Positions 12,074 to 24,600 of a stretch of 64,000 nt of DNA are shown here, piece after piece. The position numbers and the translations under genes are program-made. Origin of the DNA: Arachis hypogaea (taxonomy: Eukaryota > Streptophyta > Magnoliopsida > Fabales > Fabaceae); assembly GCF_003086295.3 (NCBI RefSeq), contig NC_092051.1, positions 11,586,810 to 11,650,809 of the forward strand. Direction: 5' to 3'. The notes under the pieces were generated by a model that had not been told where the DNA came from, ran no database searches, and worked only from the letters and a program-made list of their open reading frames with translations. How positions within the stretch are numbered: the stretch's first letter is position 1; the number at the start of each line of letters is the position of its first letter.

Positions 12074-13699
12074 TTGTCCCTAGCAGAGCTTGACCCCAGA
12101 GGGGACACTCAGGAAAGACCCCAACCTGCAGATGAGCTCCAGGAAGTTCCACTGACGTCAAAACCAGAACAAGTCACATACATCGGCCAAGCACTCCAGG
12201 GACAAGAAAGATCAGAACTCATAAAGGTATTACAGGCCAACGCTGATCTGTTCGCCTGGACTCCGGCAGACATGCCAGGTATAGACCCGGACATCATTTG
12301 CCACAAGCTGGCCACTGATAGAACAATCCGACCTATAGCTCAAAAGAAGAGGAACCTCGGAGCAGAGAAATCAAAAGCATCCATAGAAGAAACCAGAAAG
12401 CTTCTCAGTGCCAACTTCATAAAAGAGATCTGCTTTACCACATGGCTATCAAACGTGGTAATGGTAAGGAAAAATTCAGGTAAATGGCGCATGTGCGTCG
12501 ACTTTACGGATCTAAACAAGGTATGCCCTAAAGATGCCTACCCTTTGCCAAGCATTGACAAGCTTGTAGACAATGCTTCAGGTTTCAAAATCTTAAGCTT
12601 CATGGATGCATACTCTGGTTACAACCATATCCTCATGCACCCAGAAGACCAGAGCAAAACAGCCTTTATAACTAAACATGGAAATTTTTGTTACAAAGTA
12701 ATGCCATTTGGTCTAAAGAATGTAGGTGCAACATACCAGCGGCTAATGGACAAGGTCTTCCACAATCAAATAGGTTGGAATATGGAAATCTATGTCGATG
12801 ATATGGTTGCCAAGACCACCCCAGGAAGATCTCACTATGACGACCTTAGAGAAATATTCGAGCAGATCCGAGCATACAACATGAGACTAAACCCGGAGAA
12901 ATGCGCCTTTGGGGTACAAGGAGGCAAGTTCCTCGGATTCATGCTGACCTCATGAGGAATCAAAGCAAACCCTGAAAAATGTGACACAATACTTAACATG
13001 GCGAGCCCTAGAACAATGAAAGAGGAACAACAATTAGCAGGAAGAGTAGCTGCTCTGTCACGATTCTTGCCAGCGGTATCAAGCCAATCATACCACTTCT
13101 TCCAGACAATATCAAAGAATAAGAAATTCGAGTGGACAGAAGAATGCGAGACAACATTCAGCGAGCTCAAAGCCATCTTATCATCACCACCGGTGTTACA
13201 AAGACCAGAAGTCGGTAAACATTTATACTTATATTTATCCGCTTTCAATTACTCTATAAGCTCGGCTCTTGTCATTGAGACAGGAAAAATAAAACAGCCA
13301 GTATACTTCGTCAGCAGAGTCGTGCAACCAATAGAACAAAGATATCCAAGAATAGAACAGTTGGCCTTGGCACTAGTGATAACAGCAAGAAGACTTAGGC
13401 ACTATTTCCAGAGCCACACAATAATTGTAAGAACAAACCAACCATTAAGGCAGATACTGACAAAGCCAGAACTGACCGGACGACTGACCAAATGGTCTGT
13501 CGAGCTCTTCGAGTTTGATATCCAGTTCCAATCAAGGCCGGCTCTGAAGGCACAAATCCTCGCAGACTTCGTCTCCGAGTTCACACTTGACGAGCACCAT
13601 TACAACAAGGCCTGGGAGCTACACGTTGATGGGGGCATCAAGCCGAGAGGGAAGCGGGGCCGGGGTGGTCCTGAAAGAGGAAGACACGGTGATCGCTGA
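12074..13699 (+). pseudogene. pol: Reverse transcriptase and RNase H of the Tat element
   Basis: RT motifs in order: GKWRMCVDFTDLNKVCPKDA, LSFMDAYSGYNHI, MPFGLKNVGATYQRLMDKVF, EIYVDDMVAKT (the YVDD catalytic site) and KFLGFMLTS. An in-frame TGA at 12953-12955 interrupts the frame, which resumes at once and reads through the connection and first RNase H domain (FSELKAILSSPPVLQ, LYLSAF, QRYPRIEQLALALV) to 13699. It converts element RNA to DNA. The frame shifts near 13630 into the second RNase H. Confidence 0.85.
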
Positions 13700-14138
13700 G
13701 CAATCCCTCCACTTCCATTTCTCAGCAAGCAACAACCAGGCCGAATATGAGGCGCTTATAGCAGGACTCAAGCTCACCCTCAACCTCCAAGTGCATAGCC
13801 TAACAGTACACTGTGATTCCCTTCTGGTGGTCCAACAAATCCGAGGAGAATTTCAGGTAAAAGATCCTTTGCTAGAGCGGTACTGGTTCATAGCAAAGGA
13901 TCTGATTTCAAAATTCAGTTCATTCATCATATTACATGTACACAGAGAAAAGAACATTAGAGCAGACATATTATCTAAACTTGCTGCCACTAGGGCGAAT
14001 ACACAAACATCAACGTTATCACAACTTACACTTAATAAACCTAGCATTGAACCATTATCTATAACAAACATTAACCCACAACAATTCCAACGAAAAGTAA
14101 GTCTCTACACAAACATAGCAGGGGAACTATACAAATGA
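13587..14138 (+). pseudogene. Second (archaeal-type) RNase H of the Tat element
   Basis: The block starts near LHVDG and continues with SGAGVVLKEED, NNQAEYEALIAGL, VHCDSLLVVQQIRGEF and HVHREKNIRADILSKLA. These are the D, E, D and terminal D regions of a cellular-like RNase H. Its presence after the normal RNase H is diagnostic of the Tat clade. It overlaps the upstream frame because of a frameshift near 13630 and stops at 14138. Confidence 0.8.
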
Positions 14139-15233
14139 GGTCTCTCACAGCCATTGCTAAAATGCCTAAATAACGATGAAGCAAAAGAAGTAATGGACAA
14201 AATCCATGAGGGCGTATGTGGAAACCACATCGAAGGACGAGCTCTAGCCACCAAGATCGCCCGAACAGGATACTATTGGCCAACCATGAAGAGGGATTGC
14301 ATAACAAAAGTCAAGACATGTGACAACTATCAGAAGCACACCCCCGTTGCTATGAAGCCAGCCGAAGTATTGCACAGCATGGAGGTAAGCTGGCCTTTCC
14401 ACAGATGGGGGCTCGATATCCTCGGCCCGTTTCCAGTAGCGCCAGGCCAGATAAAATTTCTTTTAGTGTCAATAGACTATTTCTCAAAATGGATAGAAGC
14501 ACAACCACTAGCAAGAATAACCGCTGAAAAGGTACAATATTTCATATGAAAAAATATCATATGCCGATTTGGAATACCAAAGGAAATAATATCGGACAAT
14601 GGTAGATAGTTTATAGATAACAAACTTGCATAATTTCTAAATAACTTTAGCATACAACATCATTTTAGCTCGGTCGAATACCCACAAACCAATGGGCAGG
14701 CCGAAGCTGCTAACCGAGTTATATTGCAGGCAATAAAGAAAAAGCTTAATAACGCCAAAGGAGAATGGGCGGAGCTAATCCCAGAAATATTATGGAGCTA
14801 CAACACAACAGTACAATCCACCACGGGCGAAACGCCCTTCAAACTAGTCTATGGGTCGGAAGCATTAATCCCTGTCGAGGTCGGCGTTCCCACCTTACGA
14901 ACCGAGCTATAAGACGAACAACACATTGCAAACACGAGAAGCGCCGAGCTTGATCTGGATGAGGAGGACAGAGAAATCGCTGCCATTAAACAGAGAGCTA
15001 AGAAACAATTGGCAGAAAGAAAGCACAATAAGAGAGTTGTGCCGAGGACATTCGGCGAGGGCGATTTAGTCCTCAGACGAACAGAAGAAGCTAGACGACC
15101 TCCTTCACATGGAAAGCTCGCCGCAAACTGGGAAGGACCATTCCGAATATCCAAAGTGCTCGGAATGGGGCTTACCAACTCCAAACACTACAAGGAAATC
15201 CAGTTTCAGGAAATTGGAATATTTATTCGCTAA
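14139..15233 (+). pseudogene. Integrase of the Tat element, several stops
   Basis: The zinc-binding part has an H-x-H-like start (GNHIEGRA) and CDNYQKH. Core catalytic blocks are WGLDILGPFPV (first Asp), ISDNG near 14595 (second Asp) and NGQAEAANR near 14695 (Glu). Further downstream come ELIPEILWSYNTT, GETPFKLVYGSEALIPVEV and the C-terminal GEGDLVLRR...WEGPFRI. Stops lie at about 14547, 14605, 14630 and 14910. It would insert element cDNA into the genome. Inactive as read. Confidence 0.8.
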
Positions 15234-15622
15234 AGTTGTATAGATCGTAAATTGTACATTTCGCGGATGAAGGTACTCTTTTTCCCCCTTAGAGGTTTTT
15301 TTCCAAAAGAAAGGGTTTTACCTAAGGAGGGTTTTAACGAGGCCGGACGCCCAAATCAAACAAACATGATCGATTATTCATTTACCTATCTCGTTCTACT
15401 CTTCAAATGCAAAAATATCTAACTATACACCATTCCATCGCAAAAACAATATTGTCAAATTGACCTAACCTCGGTCAACATAAACAAAACTTAAGTTCGA
15501 AACAATACTAAATATTCATAAACTACTGTCAAGCCGACCACAACTCGGTCAACCAAAACAAAAAAGAGTTATCATTACAAACCAAAAGGACAAAACATGT
15601 CCAGAACAGAAATAAAAACAAA
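15234..15622. other. Spacer between integrase and antisense gene
   Basis: Non-coding stretch inside the Tat element, with a GGTTTTTTTCC/AAAGGGTTTTACC patch. On the opposite strand it would hold the 3' UTR of the antisense gene. Confidence 0.4.
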
Positions 15623-16185
15623 TCAAGGAGGAGGAACGTTCTCGTCATGCTCCTCCACAGTTCCATCCACTACTAGCTTTTCGTCAATCACGATCTTAGT
15701 CACGTCGAGTCGGTCACAATCAAAATCAGAAGCTAACAACGCAATTTGGCTAACAACACGGTCGAAGCCAGAGGAGAACATCTCCATCCCATCTTTCTCC
15801 AACTCATGAATCCTTGAAGTTAGCTTCCCCTTAGAAATATCACTCTCTTTGACCTCAGCCTGCAACAGCCGAATTTGATCCCTCAAACGCGCCACCTCCT
15901 CTTCAGATTCCTTCATCGTAGCTGTAGCGTTGACAACAGCCTCATCTTTTTCTTTTGACGACTTCTCTAGCTCAGCGATCTTCACCTTGTATGACCTCTC
16001 CAGGTCTGAAATCTTATCCACGGTCGCCTGCTGCTCGGCTCCGATAAGCTCAATCGTACGACCGACACACATCAGACGAGAGGCGACAATCTACAAAATA
16101 CATAATGAGTAAGAATAAAGCAGCAAAAGGGAACATAAAAGAAGAACCAAAATGAAAATAGAACAACCTGAACAAACTTTTCAAG

Positions 16186-19100
16186 CAGGGACGGATACAT
16201 GGGGGGCAAGTAGAGGCCTGGGCCCCCCCAGCTTTTTTTTTAAAAAAAATAGTAGTATAAACTAAAAGGCCCAACTCAAATAAAATATAATGGTTTTTAA
16301 ATTTTTTTAAACTCCTAAATAATAAACACTACGTGTGACCTTCTCTTTCTTTTATGCTTTTCCTTTTTGAAACGTTCGGTCTTCTCTTCCCTTGGAGTAC
16401 GTTGCACGCCCTCACAGCCTGGCTTAGTGGCTTCGGTCTTCAGTCATAGGCTCATAGCAATTAGCAAAGGTATTCACTAATCACTACTCTACTCATTCTA
16501 TTTTTTATTTTTTTATATAATTATATAAAATTATTAATTAATAAATCATATTTTTTTACTATAAAATAATATAATTTTATCTTTTTTGTGATCACATAAA
16601 TTATAGATAAATAGCTTATTCATTGATAAGATTTATTCTCTTTTTTTATTTTTTATTTTTAGTGAAATTGATAATGACTTAGTAAAAAAATATTATTATT
16701 GATATTTAATTAATAAAAAATATTCAGACTTTGTTTATTCATTTTTTCAGGTAACAAAAAATTAGAACATTTTATGATGAGAAAGCAAAGTAAAATTGAT
16801 GCAATTTTTAAGAGAAAAGTTACTGATGATGTTGGAGTTCAAACAAGTCAACCCTCTAATCTTGTTTCACAAGAAGTTCAAGTAAGTGAACTCTCTAATC
16901 TTACTCAAAATACACATCAACAAAAAGCCCAAGTTCCAAGATTAGAAAGAGATGTTGATATCTCTTTACTAGAAAGGGATCCAGGAAAGCGACGTCCAAT
17001 TTGGCAGTATAATGTCAATGAACGTGATAAGATTCGTAGAGCATACATAATAGCTGGGCCATACCAACCAACAAATATTAGCTATCCAGCTTCTGGTAAT
17101 AACAATCATCGTCGATATTTTCAATCTTCTTGGTTTAAAAAATTTCCAAGTTGGTTAGAATATTCACCAGAAAAAGATGCTGCTTATTGTTTGCCTTGCT
17201 ACTTGTTTGGTAAACATTATGGTGCTTGCAATGATGGAAAAAATGCATTTTCAGAGTTAGGATTTAGTAATTGGAAGAAAGTAAACAATGGAGTGAATTG
17301 TGTATTTGTATGTCACGAGGGTTCTATTCCTAATTCTCCCCATAATTTATGTGTGAAATCTTGTGATGATTTAATGGCTCAATCTAAGCATATAGACAAA
17401 GTTCTTGATAGGCATAGTGATGAAACTATTGCAAATAACCGCTTAAGGTTGAAGACATCTATTGATGCTATTCGATGGCTTGCATTTCAAGCATGTGCAT
17501 TTAGAGGCGATGATGAAAGTCCTGGATCTTTGAATAGGGGAAATTTTATTGAGTTAATTAAGCTTTTGGCTTCCTGTAATCAGAATGTTAATAATGTTGT
17601 TCTTGAAAATGCTCCTGGAAATGCTCAATATATATCTCCCGGTGTTCAAAAAGATATATTACATATCTTTGCTAGAAAAGTGCGTGCAACAATTCGAGAA
17701 GAAATTGGTGATTCTAAATTTTGTATAATTATTGATGAAGCAAGAGATGAGTCAAAGCGAGAACAAATGTCTGTGGTTTTGAGATTTGTAGACAAGCATG
17801 GTTGTGTTCAAGAAAGATTTTTTGATCTTATACATGTTTCTGATACGTGTTCTTTGACATTGAAAACAGAAATTTCATCAGTTCTTTCTCGTCATAATCT
17901 TGATGTTCAAAATCTTAGGGGACAAGGGTATGATGGAGCTAGTAATATGCGTGGTGAATGAAATGGATTGCAAGCTCTATTTTTGAAAGATTGCCCTTTT
18001 GCTTATTACATTCACTGTCTTGCTCATCGATTACAATTAGCACTTGTTTCTGCAGCTAAAGAAGTTTGCTATGTTCATCAATTCTTTTCAAAACTTACAC
18101 TAATTGTGAATGTTGTGATTGTTTCTCCTAAACGTCATGATCAGTTAAGGGTTGCTCAAGCAAATAATGTTGCAAACTTAATTGCTGATGATCAACTTAT
18201 GACAGGTAGTGGACTTAATCAAATTGGTACTTTGCAAAGAGCTGGAGATACTAGATGGGGGTCTCATTTGAATTCTGTACGTAGCTTGCTATGCATGTTT
18301 GATGCTACTTGTGAAGTTCTTGAAAAAAGCACTGAAGAAGGTAATTTCTCCACTTGTGGTGATGCTAGTGCTGCTTATGATGCTATCACATCCTTTGAAT
18401 TTGTCTTTGTTTTGCATTTGATGAGAAATATTTTGGAAGTTAGTCATGATCTTTGCCAAGCTTTGCAACGAAAAAATCAAGACATATTGAATGCTCTAAC
18501 TCTGGTTTCTACTACCAAGACTTTAATCCAACGAATGAGAGAATCAAGTTGGGAGGCTTTCATAAAAGAAGTTATATTGTTTTGTGAGAAACATGAAGTT
18601 GAAGTTCCTGATATGAATGCATTACATATTCCTAGAAGAGGCCGAACTCGCAAAATTGTTGACCAAATTTCAGTGGAGCATCATTACTGTGTTAATTTAT
18701 TTCTGGCTGTAATTGATACACAGTTACAAGAGCTTAATGGAAGATTCAATGATAATATGGTGGAATTACTTACTTTAAGTTCAACTTTAGATCCCAGAGA
18801 TAATTATAAGTTCTTCAGTGTCAACAAAGTATGTGAATTAGTAGAACGATTTTATCCAGGTGACTTCAGTGACCAAGAGAAATTTCACATTAGAATGCAA
18901 GCTCAACATTATGAACTTGATGTTCCTAATCATGTTGAGTTAACTAACTTGTGCACAATTTCGGAGTTATGTCAAGGATTAACGAAGACAGGAAAGTCTT
19001 TAACATATCCTTTGATTGATCGTTTGATTCGCTTGGTATTAACTCTCCCTGTTTCAACTGCTACAACTGAGAGATCTTTTTCAGCTATGAATATTGTGAA

Positions 19101-19407
19101 GAATAGACTCAGAAATAAAATGGAAGATGAATTTCTTGCTAATTGTCTTTTGATTTACATTGAGAAGAAGATTGCTGAAAGATTTGACACCGATTCTATT
19201 ATCGATAAATTTTATGATATGAAGAATTGACGTGTACCACTTCGTTAGTAAAAGTATGCATATTTTGTTTGTACTTTAAATATATATTCTCTATCGGTAT
19301 ATTTTTGTAATGCATCTTACATTATAATTTATTTGCATATTTCTTTAATATTATATATGTTATTGTCCCCCCCCCCCCCCCCGATAACATTTCTGGATCC
19401 GTCCCTG
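16186..19407 (+). mobile_element. hAT-superfamily DNA transposon
   Basis: 3,222 bp. The terminal inverted repeats begin CAGGGACGGAT at 16186 and end ATCCGTCCCTG at 19407. The 8-bp target duplication is TTTTCAAG (16178-16185) and TTTCCAAG (19408-19415), one mismatch; 8 bp is the hAT signature. Subterminal runs of G (left) and C (a 14-C tract at about 19369-19382) face each other. The interior holds one transposase gene on the + strand. It inserted into exon 2 of the Tat antisense gene and is therefore younger than the Tat element. Confidence 0.9.
16774..19230 (+). pseudogene. hAT transposase (TTF zinc finger, DUF4371, hAT dimerisation), one stop
   Basis: One frame of 818 codons from ATG 16774, interrupted only by TGA at 17959-17961. 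Domains: TTF-type zinc finger near residues 105-150 (RRYFQSSWFKKFPSWLEYSP, AAYCLPCYLFG); DUF4371/RNase H-like core with CIIIDEARDES and GQGYDGASNM; TRWGSHLNS; C-terminal hAT dimerisation block LPVSTATTERSFSAMNIVKN with NRLRNKMEDEFL. It resembles the ZMYM1-like transposases of plants. The stop falls in a Trp-like position (TGG to TGA). A functional copy would excise and reinsert the element; this copy would be truncated at about residue 395. Confidence 0.85.
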
Positions 19408-20969
19408 TTTCCAAGTCCCTCCATACCAACCCGACGAGTCATGAGCATGTCACCAGGGTACTGAGACACTTTGTCAGAAAGCTCGGCAAAAGGTCGCTCC
19501 ACAAGGAATGTGAACTAGTACCAGGGATGAAACCATAAAGCCTCTTCTGCCGATCAAATACCGGTTTACCGCTATCAACAGCCTCCTGACCGCCCTCCGA
19601 TATAACCTCCAAAGAATTCTCAGTCTCATCTCTTTTCCTTTTGTGTGAAGAGGCTGGCTGAGCAGTAGATTGGGCAGCCTACCCACCCTCCTTCGGAGTC
19701 CCTGAACCGAGAAGGATCGAGATGGGGGACCCGTCCACCTGCAGACAACAAATATTAGAAAATACAACAACATCAACTCAATCAATAGCATACAAAACAT
19801 TACCTATATATGTTTTCAAACCCTCCATATCACCCGAATCATGATAACGAAGAACCTCAGAGATAGACAAGCACTTCCCATCAGCAAAACTCTCTACCAA
19901 ATAATCTAACAACCACTCCTCCTCCTCATTCTGCTCAACAGCCTCGAGAATCTGGCACAGCTCCGAACAACAATAATACAAGGAAAACCTTTCTATCAAC
20001 TCATCGTCCAGATAGAAAGGATACTCAGCCTCTACCGACCGCACTTTTACAAACAAAGACTTGAAATTTTAAAAGAAGATTTATAAAGCAAAAAGAGGGA
20101 ACGCCCAGGAAAACTACTCAAGCACACCCACAGCCCCTTCCCCCTTAGATTGAAATATAGAGAAAAACACAGCAAGAGAACAAGGAACAGAAAGGAAGCT
20201 CATCAAACACTGGAAAGCACGCAAAAACGCCCACGAGTTAGGATGTAATTGAGAAGGCGTGCAATTTAGCTGAGTCAGAATGTCGCACTCGAATGCAGAA
20301 AACGGAAACTTAACACGAAGCTCAATAAAACAAGGTGTATAAAAATAAAAGTATTGCCAATCTCCTCTCCTCTCGCAAACCCTATCCTCACCAGAACAAG
20401 GGAGAAGTTCAACCACCACACCCGAACCCTCTTTTACCAACCCCAAACCCCGAAGTTCACTCATTGAGTCAGCACTAACAAACGACGAGGAACGTGTCCT
20501 CACATCATCATGTACCCAGTAGTACAGATCATCCTTATTCTCCTCAACCGCTTTCTCTTTTTCTTTCTCCCTCGCCATTTCAAACAGGAAAACAGAAGAA
20601 AGGAGCAATGTTAAGCAAAAAAAAAGACAAACCTTTAAAAGTCATACTTGGAGTCAGCCGGTAGAAAAGAATTTGAAACAATAGAATGTAAGTCCCAAAA
20701 CAGCAAAGAGATATTATTGCAAGCCCACTAACTTAGTAGGTAATTCAACTTATAACCACTCACATCGTGAAAAACCCAAACGGTAGGAAAACACATTTAA
20801 CGCGGCACGTCTTGCAAGTAGTCAAAAAGAGAAGAAATATTCTAAATTTCCTTTAAAAATTTCTTCAAATCCTTGAAAGAGCCTAATATTAACAAAAAAG
20901 TATATTAAAAAAAAAAACACCTGTTTCATTAAAGCTCGGCTACCATTTCAATACAAAGCCAGCCGAACT

Positions 20970-20978
20970 TGGGGGCTA
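20970..20978 (+). promoter_or_regulatory. Polypurine tract of the Tat element
   Basis: TGGGGGCTA immediately precedes the 3' LTR start at 20979. Plus-strand priming site. Confidence 0.65.
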
Positions 20979-21431
20979 TGACGTGTACCCCATAAACTCG
21001 GAGATAAGATTAGAACCGAAACTGATCATAAAGTCCGAAAACAAACAATCATATCTGAAGCAGCAACTTAACCGAAATCGTGCACAAGTCAAACACTACC
21101 TCCTAGTCGTTACCAACAGCAACGAAACTCACTATCTAAGCCATTAATATCGGAACAAACAGGCAGTAGATAGCCCTTCACTCATCTGTAAAACCAAACC
21201 CAATAGCCCAAGAAAACAGGTCACAAATACACTCTCGTTTCTACTTATTTATATTATTTTGAATACTCTTCTGACTTGAGCGTCGGAGTGCTTTTTGCAG
21301 GTGCTCCCGCCGCCGTGTTTCGCAACGCCAAGGTTAATCCCGAAGGCCATCTCCAAGGCGATGTACGGTTCACCCCCAAGACAAGCAGTCTCGCCTGGAG
21401 ACATATACCTCGGCTGAAGCTGAACGGAACA
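20979..21431 (+). repeat. 3' LTR of the Tat element
   Basis: 453 bp. It matches the 5' LTR with about 25 differences counted by eye, including TATAAAA changed to TGTAAAA near 21188. It ends 242 bases beyond the stop codon of the esterase gene at 21674. Confidence 0.9.
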
Positions 21432-21457
21432 ATTATTATTATTATTATTATTATTAC
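21432..21457. repeat. (ATT)n microsatellite
   Basis: ATT repeats flank the Tat element on both sides (see also 9650-9661), showing that it inserted into a simple repeat. Confidence 0.8.
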
Positions 21458-21673
21458 GCTTAATATATGAGATTTTCACCTTATTATGCTGTTGGGACTT
21501 GTAGTTAAGTCAAACATGAAACATTATGTTGTTAGGCACATACATAAGTTGTTTACACTCCCCATACAGCAGGAATAGCTAGCTACCTCAGCTTATTTAC
21601 CCAATGTTATTAACATACAGATCACATATATTGAAAGGAAATTTTGATAAACAAGGTAGAACAAGGATTTAGT

Positions 21674-24600
21674 CTAAGTTGCAGAATGGTGCAGGGAATT
21701 GCGTCTTTTCAAGCCACAGAGATAGCTTCTCCTCCTCTTGATGTGTGTTTTATGGAGAACACTGCTAGTAGTAGTCGTCTTATTAGCGGTGGTGGCACAG
21801 GGTTGAAGAGTAGAATGGGACGATGCAAGATTATTGGTATTGTGTGTGTCTAACCACGTAATGATGTCATCAAAGACAATGTCGATGTTGTCATCAGGCT
21901 CACCAGAAGTCAAACCATGCCACATAGATGGGTAGAGTTTGATGGTCTTGTCTTTGCTACTTGCTCTCTCATACAATGCCCCACTCACATCAGGGTCTGT
22001 CACTGTGTCTGCTTCGCCATGCAACACAAAGAATGGCAGAGTCACTTTGTATAAACTCTCCTCAATACTCATGCTTGTTCTCAACATCTCTAGTGCTGTT
22101 TTCAGCCGAGGCCTCTCTTGGTATATCAGCTTGTTCTTCCTTATCTGCACCCACCTATCCCTTTAGATATATAGAAAATATCGGAGGCCATGAATTCAAT
22201 ACGTACGTGCAATTAACTTTATATGAAGTTAATAATTGATAGTCGTTAAATAATTTATTTGACAGATTTGACTAAATTATCATTTAACGACTTTCTAGTA
22301 TTAACTTCACATGAAATTAACTGCACCTGAATCAACTGTGGACGAAGAATGTGTCACCCTTTCTCGTTTGGCAGGGTCTTTGAAGGCTGAGTTGATGACA
22401 TCCTTAGTGGGGACGATCTTCCACTTTGGAATTATATCTTCTACTTTAGTCAGTATATTGATCACCACCTGGTGTGGTTTCACCTTCTCTGATATCTGCA
22501 TTACTTATTTCTTTAACTACTTTCAATTTTCACACAATTACTCACCTACACATGTCTTACCTAGCCAAAACATCTTTAGATAAGTTGATTCCTATTATGT
22601 TAGGCAATTTAATAAAACGTCTCAATATTTAGACTTATTTTGTTTGAAGTGAAATAGAGAAAAAAAAAGGGATAAATTTTAAATTTTAACGTGCAATTTA
22701 CAAAAAAAAAAAAATTAATTTCTCTTTTCTTTCCTCTATTTCTTTCTTATTTTACTCCAAACAAACAAAGTCTTAAATTATAAATATTTATAAAAAAAAC
22801 ATTTTCATACGAGCAGTTACTTTCAAACTAGCATAATTAATAAAAAAATGGACACAAAAAAGTCAATAAAAGAATAAATTTGACATAAGATATAAAAAGA
22901 AAATATTAAATAATTAGTATTTTTTATTTGTCTTAGTTAAATTTTTATTTTTCACTAAAATCATTAACTCCTTAATATTCTCCATACAAAAATACTATTT
23001 TATGCTAATAAATATTTTTATAGAAATAAAGAAAATAAGAAATATTATGGAGCAGCATACATTCATACCTTACACATGGGTGCAACAAGAACGGCACCGT
23101 CCCAAAAAGAATGGTGCTTCATATGCAAAAGTAGGGCAACAGCCCCTCCCATGGATTCCCCATACAAGAACCTGGGTTTTCCACGGTACTCTTCAAGCCC
23201 TGTCACCAGAGATAATGCATTCGCAAATGAATTAAACTATAAAATTTTTTTTGAAGTTATGATTGAGATTCGAATTCAAAATCTTTAAGTGAAGACAAAT
23301 AAATTATGCTATTTGAATTATATCTCGTTGACAATGAATCAAACTAATTAACTGCATATGTAATTATTAATTTTATATATGGAATAAATAAAGTCAACGA
23401 GTTGGTTGAAGTCCATACCGGTGACTGAGCTGAAAAAGTCAAAGCAATCGTGAACAATATTATCAAATTTCTTGATGTAACAACGGGCACCTTGGGATTT
23501 TCCATGTCCTTCATAATCCACACCGTACACAGCGTACCTCGCACAAGCTAGCCTTACTCCACATTCTACACTCCAACCATATTCAATTCAACATCAAAAT
23601 TAAAGTAGCGTAGGCAATTACTTTTGCAACCATGCTATTATATTAGGCAACTACTCAAATGAAGATGCTAAAAACATCTTTTTATGAAGATTCTTGTGTT
23701 AAAAGTGTACTTTGTTTGTTTAGCCACACTTTAAAAAAAATAACACTTTTGCAACACATCAAAATCAAACCATACATTTTATCATCTAATGGTAAAAAAG
23801 AAGTATCTTTATATGAAGACAATAGTAAAATCTTCATGGTAGTATCCACCATTATATTATATACATATTTAACAATAACATTAAAGATTGCACAATCATC
23901 AAAAGACGATTCACCTACTCGCAAGTTGCCGGCCATATTAGTTGTATTTGTCCACCTAATTAAAATCTCTCTTACTAATAGCTCTTGTTATTATTATTAT
24001 TGACTCTCATGGTGGTTAGGTTTTGATTTTTAATTTCGGTCACTACTGGGTGGTTGGGTTTTTCGAAAGAGCTTTTACAGTTTCTATTCAATATAAATAT
24101 ATTAAAGGCTAATTTTATGGTATTTTTTGTTTGGTGTCTAATTTTTGTTTAAATTATTTTTTATAATAGCTTTAAAGTATTTAAAATTTTTTAATCTTTA
24201 TACTTTTAAATTTAAAATTAAATATGTAATTTATTTTAGTAATTAAACAATATTTTTTAGGTACCATAGCAAATACTTATATTAAAACCTCAAGAATTTT
24301 AGTTTAATAGTGAAGAAATTTTTCATAACTAAAACTTTACTTGTTACTCTACAAAAACCGGATGAATATTTATTTTCTTAAAACCTAAAATTACTTGATT
24401 TTTCAAAAAGGAGCTTTTCATAATTATATATCTTTAATGAGTAGAGACTAAGACACTTCAAGATGACTCTAAAGAAATTGATTGTTTCAAAATGAATTGG
24501 TACGGTCAAATGGTCAATACTAGATTACATACATAGACAAGACCACAAACCAAGTTCTGTGATTGAATACAGAAAAGAAAAGAAAAAAGTCTTAGGGACT

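Larger units (their letters stand above)
15623..20578 (-). pseudogene. Antisense intron-containing gene of the Tat element, split by hAT
   Basis: Exon 1 runs 20578 to about 19804. It begins MAREKEKEKAVEENKDD and includes FPFSAFECDILTQLNC and PSQLHPNSWAFLRAF, resembling the 'putative gypsy-type transposon' domain (PF04195). It has stops at 20114-20116 and two more before the frame resumes at KSLFVKVRS (about 20060). An intron with GTAATG/CTGCAG borders spans 19803-19739. Exon 2 (19738 leftward) is interrupted by the hAT element and resumes at 16177-16168. A second intron (GTTGTTC...TGTAG) runs 16167-16091. Exon 3 (16090-15623) is a coiled coil (ISDLERSYKVKIAELEKSS, EEEVARLRDQIRLLQAE). The role of such antisense ORFs is unknown. 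Confidence 0.7.
9662..21431 (+). mobile_element. Ty3/gypsy Tat-lineage LTR retrotransposon with nested hAT
   Basis: The LTRs are 9662-10115 and 20979-21431, starting TGACGTGTAC and ending GAACGGAACA, flanked by the target duplication ATTAT (9657-9661 and 21432-21436). Order: primer-binding region, gag, protease, RT-RNase H, a second archaeal-type RNase H, integrase, an antisense gene, polypurine tract. The second RNase H plus a 3' antisense ORF is the hallmark of the Tat/Retand group. Every coding unit has a stop or frameshift. I count about 25 differences between the LTRs by eye (about 5%), suggesting insertion a few million years ago at usual plant rates. The hAT insertion (16186-19407) accounts for 3.2 kb. 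Confidence 0.9.

Noticed and set aside
19474..19800. 108-codon - strand ORF
   Set aside because: Out-of-frame reading of exon 2 and an intron of the antisense gene.
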